A DNA stretch of 64,000 nucleotides from Fusarium oxysporum f. sp. lycopersici 4287. Lineage: Eukaryota; Ascomycota; Sordariomycetes; Hypocreales; Nectriaceae. Location: assembly GCF_000149955.1 (NCBI RefSeq), contig NW_017264852.1, positions 1 to 64,000 of the forward strand, in the 5' to 3' direction. The notes under the pieces are model-generated. The model saw only the letters and a program-made list of their open reading frames with translations. It did not search any database and was not told the DNA's origin. Both the position numbers and the translations under genes were made by a program. Positions within the stretch are counted from its first letter, which is position 1, and every line of letters starts with the position of its first letter. Shown piece by piece: positions 12,008-23,456 of this stretch.

Positions 12008-13763
12008 ATTCGTTATATGATTCTTGATAGTGGCTGTTGTTATGATCCTGTAAGTAGTGGCTCTAGCTGTCAGGCTGGAATAAACTCACCCTGCCCCGAT
12101 GAGCAATCAGGAGGCATCTGTAGACAATTATCATTGCACTGGTCACTCAAAGTCAGATTAGGCGAAGGCGTAATGCCCACATACTACTCTGTATTACCGA
12201 CTGTAAATAGTAGTCTTTGAGCAACTTACTTGAAACTGGGATTCATCATACCCTTGGGCAAGGCTGTCAAGGATACCATCAACCTCCACGGTTGCCATTT
12301 GGGCGTTATGGCTAGGGCTTTAAGTCGGTTGGGGACTTTAATGAATCTTTCAAAAGGAACATCAGATGAATTATAATGTTTTGTCATGAAGTTCACGATA
12401 TCATCCAGGAGCAACTGACATTGTACAAATGAATTCTACCATTCTATCTTATGGCTTACTCTCGACGGAAATTCCAGGGCCAATAACGGACTACATATCA
12501 AGATAGTGGCGAATCGTAGATCCTATCGACTGATGTGAGCAAGTTTAGATCGATCGTATGTCTTGACGGTCGGACACCTCCACGCCTCCAGAGTTTTGTC
12601 CACCCATTGATTAGTTATCAGAGTAAAGATAACTCCATGGAGGAACCGGGTTGGGCGGTCGACCCCGGGCCGGTCCTCGGCTTGGTCAACGAAGCTTTGT
12701 CTGGATGGCGGTCTAGACAGGTCCATACCTTTAGCTGAAGTTTGATGCGTCAGATGGAGTGTCATTACAATACACCTTGAGTAGATGAGATGACATTATT
12801 TGCTGCTAGCCTATTAACTTTGATCGAACGTATTGACAACAACTTTGGCGAAAACAGCTGAGCAGGCGGTTTATTTTAGCATGATAACACGAACTGGATT
12901 GCTGGAATTCGTAGTGTATGCGGCTTATCGCAAAAGATGCCGTGGTTATTGGAAAGTGTCGTGAGAATTCGACCACTAAAATCTACTTTTCAAAACCGCC
13001 CACGGAATAATCATGTGATTGATGAAGAGGAGATGACAGGCAACATGGAACAAGCCGGATGCGCGTCAAACTTTGCGAATGCCCTTCTAGCCGTCATCTG
13101 ACTCTGATTGGCAAGATCCTTGATTCCTCAGTCCATCAAAATTGACTATGATCAGGCCAAATTGATATGTGAAAGATTAATTTAACCTTTTCACAATGCC
13201 GTCTTGTTGTACTGCCTAGACCGTATAACCTCTGCTGGTCAACAAAAAGACAACACTAGCCTAGAAATTACCAACAGTTTTCCACTAACAGTCTGATTCT
13301 CCTATCACCTCATCCCGTTCCTCTCTAAGACAACACGCTCTATAACTCTCCTCTCCGTGTCCGGTGTCACGACACCGCCAGATTGCCTCTCGTCAACAGA
13401 CCGCCGCTGCCTTCTACGAGTGGCTTACAGCGATGAAAAGTCGATATGCACTAGTGACTATTTGCACAGACGAAGGATCCGACTTCTACAATTGAATTAT
13501 ACGCCCCTCAAAATAGAATTTCCGCCATATTCATCGCCACCATGTCTATCGAAACACTGAGGCAGCATACTCACATCTTGGTCGGTGGCACGATCTTTGC
13601 TCAGGCTGGAAGGAAGGGTATTATTCACCATGACTGACAGGGGTTATTTATTTCACACGGTTAGAACCATGACAGGTTCAGTGTGCTCTGCGCTGCAACG
13701 TACATTTCATCAGAGACTTCTGTTGCGGAAAGGAAGAAGCGAATAAAAACCAGATCTTCACAA
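12008..13763. other. Gene-poor stretch
   Basis: No supported gene. Short frames at 12226-12414 (minus) and 12523-12765 have no recognisable content. A CT-rich segment at 13290-13360 looks like a fungal promoter pyrimidine tract, but the only ATG behind it (13543) gives about 31 codons. Confidence 0.45.
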
Positions 13764-15128
13764 TCATGTGCCATTTTCCGTGCGCCTGAACCTCCCCCAT
13801 TGTGGGATCCATGGATTGTCGATCGGCGTTCGTGGTGAGATATAGTAAATAATAGAAGTCCTAACATTCTCCTCTTCTCGGTCCAGCCTTTCAGTAGCGG
13901 ATGCGGAAGGAAAGCCTGTTCGAGACTTTCCGCCACCGGCAAAAAAAATCCTTTGCTCAACATAATGACTATCATATAAAGTCTCATATAAAGTGTCAAA
14001 ATGTAGGTTCGTCATACTTGCCGCCCTGCTGGTACAGTAATCGAAGGTTGACCGAAATGTTCCTGTACATAGTATCACCTTCTCGAGTTATAGCTCACGG
14101 ACTCGTGCCCGCTGAATAAATCCAAGCAGATCCGCCTCTTTGGCAGAAATCCCAGAAAACTTGCAACGCTTTAGGATGGGCAGCCTATCGAGTTCGACTA
14201 TGCGCTGTAGAATGGTTTCGTAGTAGAAATGACCGACTAAGGCCGAATAACCTATTGGGACCCGAAGATAATTTATTTCCAAGTTTTCAAGTTGGTTGCA
14301 TAGCCGAAGGAGTCTTGAAAGGCCGACAAAGTCGTTTTCATCTTCAGCCTCTGCTTGTACCTCAGCCGCATCCCTCTTGGAGGATCGCCCCACGTCCTGT
14401 TTGTTCTCTTGTAGAGCTCTAGGAAACGCGAAAACCCGAGTGGAGAGGCTTATTGATAATGACCTTAGGGTTGCCAAAGTCTTAGCAAAACCAGAGTCAT
14501 TCCACTCGATTGCATTGATTTGATCGCACGCCAAGCTAGAGCAATGCATGTCCGGTTCGCTGAAGAGGTTGAGGCTGTCAATGCGCAAGCTGCTCGCGGC
14601 TAATGCAGATACAACCGTATCAAACGTGTGCATTGTGCGTAGCCACACACTCTTCTGCAAGGGGAGTAAAGGCCCTGAATCGGCAGGTAAGGTTGTTTCT
14701 TCGCCGTTACGGACAATGGCTACTCGTAGTGTAAGCAACCGAGGACTTCCGTTCTTGCTGTATTTTGCAAGCCCGTTGAATGCTTGGCTAAGTAGATTGA
14801 CTTCTTGCGTCCTCCGCGTTTCTTCATTTTGCCAATAATTTTGCCTCCCTGGTTTCCGGCTTCCGCATTCATCAACGATACCTACAAGATACAGGTGCTG
14901 GATTAGAGATTGAAGACCCCCAACTTGAATACCCTCAGCGAATGTCCGTAGAGCATCAACCATAAGCTTGATGTGTTTCGAACGAAAGAACGTCCTGAAA
15001 CGATACTGAGAGGATCTCAAGGCAAGTGATTTGCAGGTGAGGCGAAGATTGCAAATATCGTCGAGGTCTAGCATCTGAACAATACATTCGACAACAGGTT
15101 CTGGACAGCTTTCCAGACCTAAAGGCAT
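13764..15128 (-). pseudogene. F-box protein with in-frame stop
   Basis: Fungal F-box protein, an SCF ubiquitin-ligase substrate adaptor by family. Starts at ATG 15128; the F-box is at about residues 1-48 (CPEPVVECIVQML, then LRLTCKSLA) and would bind Skp1. The long C-terminal part has leucine-rich stretches (SLRIDSLNL, QLENLEINYL). After 346 codons a TAA at 14090-14088 interrupts the frame, but the same frame stays open for 107 further codons to 13764 and still reads like the family's C-terminus (GTFRSTFDYC, then a Gly/Pro-rich tail). A single CAA-to-TAA change explains this. The shortened 346-residue product might still be made, so truncated gene versus pseudogene is open. Confidence 0.75.
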
Positions 15129-15459
15129 GTTTTATATGGATAGTAAACAAGAATATGTGAGAACGAGGCCGTTTGTTCCTCTTTGGTGTTTAAGATGGGC
15201 ATGTTGATTTGTATAAAACGGGACAATATATCCAGAGTTAGGTACACTAAGGTGGCAAAATGGCATGGCCTCGACGCTTAGTGGGAACCATTCAAGAATA
15301 GACATGACGAAATGGTGGTGGATCAGACAGCTATCCTCTCACCTAGCTGTTGGTGTTGGGTCTTGCTTGACTGGATCATGTGACTGGGCCCACAGAAAAT
15401 TATCACATAATGCCATTTAGACAGCCCCGTCACCACGACTCACTGGGCCTAAGGTCTAT

Positions 15460-15491
15460 AATGGCGTAATGGCGTAGTGGCGTAATGGCGA
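15460..15491. repeat. Tandem repeat, four 8-bp units
   Basis: Four consecutive units of AATGGCGT with one substitution in unit three and one at the end of unit four. Confidence 0.85.
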
Positions 15492-15540
15492 TTGCGGGGT
15501 AAGACCGCGGTCAGGAGACACCGTCTCTAGGTATTGACCA

Positions 15541-15705
15541 TCAGATCATGGATAGTAAAGTTGATAAGGAAGCACGTCATTATTACAATGCCAAAAACGC
15601 CGTCTAGAGGTCAGATCATTTACATAACCCTACTGCTCCCTACTCAGGTATTCCTAGCGCTGCATTTGAAGGCACCCGCCACTTCAGATCATCATATCAG
15701 ATCAT
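15541..15705 (+). promoter_or_regulatory. Cluster of four TCAGATCAT motifs
   Basis: Exact copies at 15541-15549, 15611-15619, 15684-15692 and 15697-15705, all in the same orientation. They sit between the F-box gene (minus) and the PI31-like gene (plus), about 410 bp from the F-box start and 770 bp from the PI31 start. The motif recurs elsewhere in the window. A protein-binding site is one reading; the core is GATC rather than GATA, so it is not a plain GATA-factor site. Confidence 0.45.
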
Positions 15706-16476
15706 GTGGAGTCCTGTTGAGCTTAAAACTAATACTATATACACCCTTGGCAGTTGGCTGTCAGAACAACGAGCTATGAAAGAGTTCCATACATTTTTGT
15801 GGGTCATAGTTTCCTAAGAAGTGTCTACAATGGCAGGCGGACTACTTCCCAACAAGCTCATCTTGAAACATTTCGTTGCCAACAGAGTGGTATCACGTAA
15901 GCATCGTCATGAGGGTGATGCAGCAAATTACCGAAACGCCTAACATGGAAATTCTTATAAATAACATATAATCATTATGCCCAATCGGTACCTTATCTGT
16001 TATTGTTGCAGTGTGTATGTGTAAATGTATGTATTCTGCGGCGTTGGCTTGCTGGATCCTTACATCTTGCTGCACATTGTAGCATTTTGTGCCTAGACTT
16101 GGTGGTCGTACCTGATACCTTTAAATGAGAGTTTCCACTACCAAAACCCATTTACCTGGCTAATCTCATAGTATCTACATGTAATTTGAAGTATGCTCCT
16201 TTAGGTATAAGATGGCCAGGGCCCGATCCAGGCATCGCATTTTAACTTGCAAAACGCCCCGCTACTGCCTCAGTATCACTGCCCTGTGATGCCCAAAGGA
16301 TCCATATATTGGGCTGAGAGGCAACTACTTCATGATGCAGGCTCCAAACCTCACGTGGAATAACTTCTGACTTGCATCTCCTCCACTACATACCTTACCT
16401 ACTAGGTATTTAGCAACAAAATATCCCACTCATCAACGCTATCAAGAACTCAACATTAAAGACATCACACTCCATA

Positions 16477-17680
16477 ATGCCAGAACACCTCAGTGTCACC
16501 GCCATCCTCAGTGGCATGGCAGACGCTCTCCCTACACATCCTCCCAGCGATAACTCATCGGATCTCGCATCGTCCTACGAAGCCATCGCTCTCCTCATTC
16601 ATTCCTACTTGGCCGCTCTTGGATTCAAGCTTCAAAGTTTTGACGAGGACAAGAAACTACGTAAGTATCCCCTTCCATCCCCACCATGTCTTAGCTGACA
16701 CCAAAGCAATAGCTAATCGTTGGCTCCTCGCCTACCGCCACAATGGAACTCGGGTTTTGGCTCTTATAGCTTTTTATACTCGTATAAGCAGTCGTCCATG
16801 GCTTTCAGTATCCGTGTCAATCCCATGGGTAAAAAGGTCGAGATCCTGGGACTGGCGGTTGGAGATGACAACATTCATCGTTTTGAGCGATCTGTTGGCG
16901 AAGTCGTGAAGTCTAATGAACTCCCCATTAGCATTACAATTAAGGACAATGAGGAAGATCGAAGTGATCTTGCTGAAAAGCTTCGGGGCTTATTTACCTC
17001 GGAGCTAGCCATCGCTGGTGTGTTCCCCCTTGTCGATGCTTTCATCTATTACCTTATACTGAACACCCTCCACAGATATACTTCATGATCTCAAAGTCCA
17101 CATCATCCAGAAATTAATTCCTAAGCTTCGAAGCGAAGGTTATGTCGAGCCCGCTGAAGCAGAAGTCAACACGCGCTCCGAGCGCAGGGCCCATGTAGCG
17201 CAGGGCCCTAACCGACCTTGCCATGGTGATCCCATATTAAACTCCTATATGCTCCCGCCTCCAGCGATTCCACGCCCTGAGATGGCCCGTCCTCGACCTC
17301 ATCAAGTAGGCGACTTTCCCCCTCCAGGATTTGAGGATGAGTATGAAATGAACCGGCCTCCACGAAGCGGCCTTCAAATGCCTGGTAAATCGCCTTACAA
17401 TATTGGCCACGATGACTTGAATCCGCCTGATCTTGGCCCCCATGATCCTCTTCGTGGTTCGTGCACCGGTGGGTTACCTCGACACGGTGGTGGCTCGGTT
17501 ATGCCTCCCACCTTTGATAACCTATTATTTGGAGGTCAAGGAGGCGATGAATCATCCGGCTTCGATCCTCAAGTGCCGCCTGGAGCGCGATGGGATCCCA
17601 CTGGCCCTGGTAGAAACCCAAGATTCCCTGGTCCTAGTAACGGAAGGGGAAGCAATCCATTTGGCGGAGACATCATTTAA
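16477..17680 (+). pseudogene. PI31/Fub1-like proteasome regulator, probable frameshift
   Basis: Fungal PI31-type protein (proteasome inhibitor/assembly factor). Exon 1 (16477-16660) gives the N-terminal helices of the FP domain. Exon 2 ends at 17017 and carries the domain core (LPPQWNS, SMAFSIRVNPMG, LAVGDD). A 58-bp intron (17018-17075) leads in phase to exon 3 (17076-17680), which begins with the helix ILHDLKVHIIQ and ends with the typical Pro/Gly-rich tail (PPPGFEDEYE, PPGARWDPTGPG, SNPFGGDII). The problem is the exon 1-2 junction: exon 1 has a good GTAAGT donor at 16661, but every available AG leaves the downstream frame off by one, and a TAA at 16714 blocks the correct frame. A one-base loss at about 16717-16720 explains it. 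The C-terminus ends in Ile-Ile, without a Tyr at the penultimate position. Confidence 0.75.
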
Positions 17681-19093
17681 GCATAGTGGTATATCCATCG
17701 ACGAGCTTGGTATGAACAAGAAGGAGGTACAATTGAGAAGAACCTTCCTGCAGGTTTTGTTAAAGGCCCATCTATGCATGGAGCTATTAAAAGCTATAGC
17801 TATGACCACACCAAATAACAACCTCGACAGCCAGAAAAGGGCGATAAAGATAATAAAAAGACGAAGTATTAGCTTGCTGAGCACAGCGTTAGCGAGTTCT
17901 CCCATACCTTCAGCTTCCCGTCCTATATGGATTAGGATAGTGTCGGCGCCAGCTTCCAAGATGGCATCATAAGTATTATTATCCTGATGGTCAAGAAACA
18001 CGAGTCCATTAATATTAATTGAACTGATCTGCGAGGGCAACAAATACGGCGTCGTGGTTAACCTTCACTGATTGTAACTTGTCTTACCATTCTTATTTCC
18101 TTTGGAGGCTTCTTTTGGATATCTATGATATAATTCGGCCCCTATCTTCGCTTATTTATTAAAGGTACACGCTCTCTGCAACTTTCATAGTAAAATCTAC
18201 AAGATAGTCTTGTTTAAAACAGCCACTAGTCCTCTTAAGTGAATCTTATACGACCCTTTGCCTGATAAATACGTTTTACTATCCCAGTAGTGTTATGGTG
18301 GTATTGCCAGATGATGTCGTGGTCGTAGAATTGTAAGGAAGTTGTAAAATGCTTGGCAAAGTTAGCAGGGATGCAGAACATAGTTGCCATAATAGGGTTC
18401 TCTGGGAACGTAGAGAATGTTTTGGCCGCTGAGCTTCTTAGTTGTCTCTTAGCTTGGACGATTTAATCTTATCCCTTGCTGACTGTTCACCGTAGGGGTA
18501 TCCAGCAAAGGGTGCCTTTTTTTCTTCTTTTTTCTTTTTTTTTCGAGCTGGCATAGATACTGTTCATATCCCGCACTAGCTCTGGAACGACGTCATCCTT
18601 CCCCAGCTGCCGACGACAGTGTCTGACCATACTCCTGACGCGCCTTCCGTGCTATTGAATCCTCATCTGACCGGATTCACCTTCGCTTCGTGAGCAGATA
18701 TAGACTCCATATGTGTCTGAAACGTCGCAATGATATATAGCAGAAATCACATTAAACGACCGCATATGTCTGGGCATGATACCGCCCTGAGAACTTTCCT
18801 TGGCCACGGGCAAGGAAGCCCCCCGGGGCTTAGAGATTAGATAACAGGATTGGTCTACAGGGAATCAGATGGCATAGGCTGTCTATTGGCTACATCTAGA
18901 AGCTATGAACATGTCAACTTTGGTCAATGTTATCGGTATTTATGTTAGACGGAAAATAGTTGAAGTGAAAGCCTCCTACATCTTCAACGCTACTTTCTAG
19001 GAAAGCACCCAAATCAAATTCACCAATTTTATCCTCAAACGTAGGGAAACTCGCAAAGTCCTACATCCATATTAGCTATCACCTCACCAGTAC
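17681..19093. other. Intergenic, nothing recognised
   Basis: No gene. Homopyrimidine-rich run at about 18516-18544. A minus-strand frame at 17552-18043 is an overlap shadow of the PI31-like tail. Confidence 0.5.
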
Positions 19094-20861
19094 CTAAAGA
19101 GATAGAACGGTATTTACAGTCATATTACAGTTTTCTATATTTAATGTCGCGCTCTGAACCAAGTCAAAAGGTGGGTTAGCCGCCATAGAAGCAGGTGTAA
19201 GTGGCAGAGCTACTGCTGGCTGTCCCGTAAGCACGGCATGCGAAAGACTAGAATTTGGGGCATCCTTCCTTATGCCGACGGGGTTGATATGAGGCACTGG
19301 GCTCGGAGCAGCATTCGCGGGGCGTGTCGCTGTAGAGCCAGCGTTCAATTTCGGAATCTTACAAGTCATCATCTACGGGATGTTAGCAATGGGGAAGCAA
19401 CTCAGTCTCATGCAAGAAGCCCATTACCTCGTCTTTGACGTTCGTGGCCCTCCTCTTGAGAATAGTCCCTTTGGGAAAGGGGATTTTCTCGCGAACGGCT
19501 TTGCTAAGCTATGGAGTTGGCAAGGCAGGCTTGCTCGTCTGTGACAGTGGGGAAACGGTGCTTCTTGGCTTGACACTGTTGTTGGCATCTGCTGGCTGGA
19601 CTGGCGGGAGGCGAGACCGTTCTTGCAGTGTACCCTGGACCCCACGCGGGGACGTCTCGGGAATCTGGTTTTCACTTGAATCGTTCTGCCACTGCACCGA
19701 CCAATTGTGATCCGTGTTCCCTTCCTGTTGAAATGATGTTTGTTTCGCCGTTATTGATGGCGGGGTCGTTTGGCTATTGGACTGTTGAAAAGTACGTAAA
19801 TTAGAGGCTTATGTCTAGTCATGCATGCGCACTATACCTACATTGTCGCCTAGGCCGTCTACTTCTGCTTTCCGGAAATCAAGTACTATACTGTAGGTAA
19901 GCTATTGGGCAAAAAAATTAAGGGAGTCAAGATAACGGCGAGATCCGAAAAAGTAGATAGGAAAACACACTGATGTTGTTTATTGGTTGAGTGCCGAGTT
20001 TTATCTGCTTAGTAGTATCAGGCAATGCGCCTGGTCTTGATGTTTGTAGACCGGGTTGTTGAAAAAGCTTTGAATTTTGTCTAGGCCTCTGACCTCCCTG
20101 GCTACCAGATATTCCATTATTTCGATATAGACTGCTTCTGCCTTGTCGCGCTGTTATCTGATTCTCGTTTTGCTGCTTCATCGAAGTCAGTTGCATGTGG
20201 GATTTCTGCGAGGCTGAATTGCTACTACTATAATCTCGGACACCTGAGATTGCGGGAGTCATGCTACCTATGCCTACTTCGCCAGAGTTATAGAAGGCGT
20301 TATGGGTGGCACTGCCTGGAGCCTGCAGTAGTAGTAAGGAGCTTTGGGTCTGCGGCCAGCTAATATTCCACTTTGGCCAGTTTTGTTGCTACGTATTATG
20401 TTAGCTATGTTAGGAGGGAAAGCGTGTTCTAGAAGCGATACCTGTATATGACAGGCATATTGACATGCTTTAATCCTCCTATTCTCATTCTTTTGAGCGT
20501 TGAACATGGCTTAGAAGAGGCAAAACTATTTATAGAGAAAACAGCTGTCTGGCGATAGATTGGGAACGTTGGGAGCTAGAAGAAGATTTGAGTGCGTGGA
20601 GTCTAAGCGGGAGTCAATGGTCTTATTCCGGAGGGCATTCTTTAGTCGCAAGCCTTTGTCGTGCCGATCACTGCCAGGGCTGTGCCTCTGAACCCTGACG
20701 TCGGAATCGGCCTTGAGAATGGATTGAGCACATTGAAACATGCTATTGTGAAGGAAATACTCGTAAATGTATGTATTGAGTTGTGTCTGTTTGTTGTAAT
20801 TTTCCTGTAAATGTTTCGAGGCATCATGAGGATGGCCGGTCTTGGCCTTCAAGTTGGCCAT
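19094..20861 (-). pseudogene. LisH-domain SomA/Flo8-type regulator, decayed copy
   Basis: Relic of the fungal SomA/SOM1/Flo8 family, regulators acting downstream of cAMP/PKA in adhesion and development. It starts at ATG 20861. A LisH motif reads LNTYIYEYFLHNSMFQCA, followed by SPDSCFLYK and MFNAQKN, the conserved block after LisH. Inside that block two codons that are Trp in the family are stops: TAG at 20528-20526 and TAA at 20513-20511. A splice-like junction (donor about 20460, acceptor about 20405) leads to Gln/Asn/Ser-rich low-complexity sequence typical of the family, with a further TAG at 19511-19509. The tail is Pro/Ser/Thr-rich. G-to-A on the coding strand dominates, as expected for RIP on a duplicated gene. 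An intact copy should exist elsewhere in the genome. Confidence 0.75.
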
Positions 20862-23456
20862 ATTGATACTGGTCGTGGCCCGTGCTCTTAGAAAATATCT
20901 CTAGCGGGACTCAAGCTCACGAATGGGTTGGCCAGACAGTGGTAAGGCTGACGAGTTCGAAACCAAAAGTGTAGGGCTTGAATCAGGAGCCAAGGTGATA
21001 TAATAAGTGTCAGCTGTGTATATAAGACCTTTTCAGCTCAACGGGCATTGCTAATTCTGAAAGCGAAATTGAGAGCAGTGTCACATGCCTGAACAGGAGC
21101 TGTGAGTCCTGAAGGGGAAAGGGATAAACTTTCCGAATCAGATCATACCCGCCGAATGATTTGTGGGACGTAACCACTACACGTATCTAGGTTAACAAGG
21201 GTATATATTGTTGAACAGATGCTGGGGTCTCACATGCAAGCAGGGATACTTTAAGATTACAACCGAAATGGTAAAACCTCAAGGGACAGAATTAAAACAA
21301 AACACAACACGAATATACTAATCTGCATCAATGGACCGAATACACGTAATATCTGACACATGTCTGCTAAGAGTGGTTAGTTTAATTCTTTTGAGAATAT
21401 ATAATGATCTGATGTCAAGAGAGTAGACGCAGCCTGCATCTACCGCCCCAGAACGCACGTCACTCGGATAAGTCGCCCATGTAGCAATTCTTAAGCCAAG
21501 CTTTCAGACTAGTCAGAAAAGGACATTATGTTCCACTTTTTAGTCAATGCTAATAGGTTCTTTTTGAAGGATCTCGTCGGTTGTTCGTACTCCTGAAGTA
21601 ATAATAGGCCTTAAGCCTCACCATTTGCAATGAGGTACCCCGGGTACCTACCATGAAGATATGCTCGTCGTAAGCGGGGGCACGAGTGGCGTTGTGATAT
21701 GACCCATGCCAGTCGCGTCGGGGAAGTGCGAATCCGAAGCCACCGATTCAATGTTGGGTCACTAATTCGAGTTTCTAGTCAAATCATGGAGCTAACTAAG
21801 AGCATCGAAGCGTTCATCCCTGTTAAATATGTGAGACAGAGCAGTACAAATTTTAGGCTTAGATGCCATTTCGGTGTAGATCTGCTGACGATTTTTTTCT
21901 CCAAGCCTGTCGTTGCAGCTGTCAAAAGATTTTCAAAGTGAGAGGTGAAAACATGTAAGTGGTCGGGCAATGGCTTCGAATTGGAAAAATGATTTCACAG
22001 CATTGTCCTACTATCACATGATACCTAGTCAAATAGGAAACTAAACCATGTTAAACCATACAGCTGATCCTGGTTTTTTTTTTTTTTTTTTGGTTCGTTT
22101 GATACAGTTAATAATAAAAAGTTGCAGAAAAAGGAAGGAAGCATGAGCGTTGTAGAGATTCACCTGTATGGTTAATGGTGTGCGGGACAAGCTGGGTGTC
22201 AGCGACAACTGACCACGGTAGCTAAAAACTGGACTAGAGTCAAGATCCAGCTGATCACCAGCCAGAACCAACGATTGCCTACCTCCTAGGTGGTATCTAA
22301 CGAATATAGGTCTCGACCTCGGTACAGAGTACTTGGAATTATTATGGCCTCGTTAGGGCTGGTGCGTTGATTTTGATACATGTGCAAGGCAGTCGGACAT
22401 GAAACAAGTCGATGACTATTAGCGACCAAACGGGGCTTTCCCTCACACCTTACCTTACATTAGATAAAAACCTAGATCCTAATAGCTCGATGAAAATGGC
22501 TGGCTAGACATTGGGCGACATAATAGCTAAGACATTTGATTTAGAAATCAACGTGGTGCACATATCAATTCGTAGTGTGCGGCGGCCGCCAATCAGCCAC
22601 CTATCCATTCATTCGTTCATCAGATCATGCGGCTGGGATGACATTTGCTCCAGGAACTTCCCACGGCATTCAAACTGGTGGTCAGATATCGACAGACAAA
22701 ACATCATGTCATTTCTTAGTTACCATCCTTTGAATTCATGGTCCTTCATATGTTTGCGATGAGTCGAGACAGACTAACGCGATTTCACACTTTCAAGCAG
22801 ATTCGATGATCTGACATAAAGGCAATAATATATGACATGATTCTAGGTTTAATGGATGAAAACCCTCCATCTCCTTACCATTTATGACGTTACTACACTC
22901 GGAAACAGCCACGTATCCGCCAACAGTTCACGGTCATCTCCAGAGGCAATTTGTCAATCTTGAAGGTTCTCTCTACACGGGCATTCTAGTACACTTAAAT
23001 ACTCCTCCCTTGCAAAGCTATAGGTTGCGCTAAAACCTGCCATTGATAACCTTGGCTACAAATGATGAATTTCTACCTGCACCAGGACCCTCTGTTATAC
23101 CAACCTCGGGCCTCATATCTCCCCATTGAATCTCGTGTATGCAATTCTCTCCCCTCTCGTTCCTTGCGTACATGGTTTCGCGTCGGCATTGTCTATGCTA
23201 CCTATTTCCGCCATTAACGACGATCCCTCGTTCGCAGAACATTGGTCGACTGTCAAAGTCTAATACCTGGTGGGCTGTTACGGAGGTGCCTTTGCATGTC
23301 AGTCATATCGAATCCCAGCTTCTTGAGTCTGTGATTATCTCAGCCTGCATTGACACGCAGCCCAGGGCCACCAAAAGTCATATGCGATAATCTTAGCCGT
23401 TAGTAATAAATCAGTGGTTCCTTTAGACTCCGCGGGTTTCAGCCAAGGACCCAGCC
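20862..23456. other. Long gene-poor stretch
   Basis: No supported gene. Contains an 18-T run at 22074-22091 and four copies of the 9-mer (21138, 21404, 22620, 22806). At 21635-21649 there is a short inverted repeat, GGTACCC-C-GGGTACC. A CT-rich stretch before 23457 may belong to the promoter of the next gene. Confidence 0.5.

Larger units (their letters stand above)
15129..16476. other. Intergenic region between F-box and PI31-like genes
   Basis: No gene seen. It holds a short tandem repeat (15460-15491) and four copies of the 9-mer TCAGATCAT (15541-15705), described separately. Confidence 0.55.
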
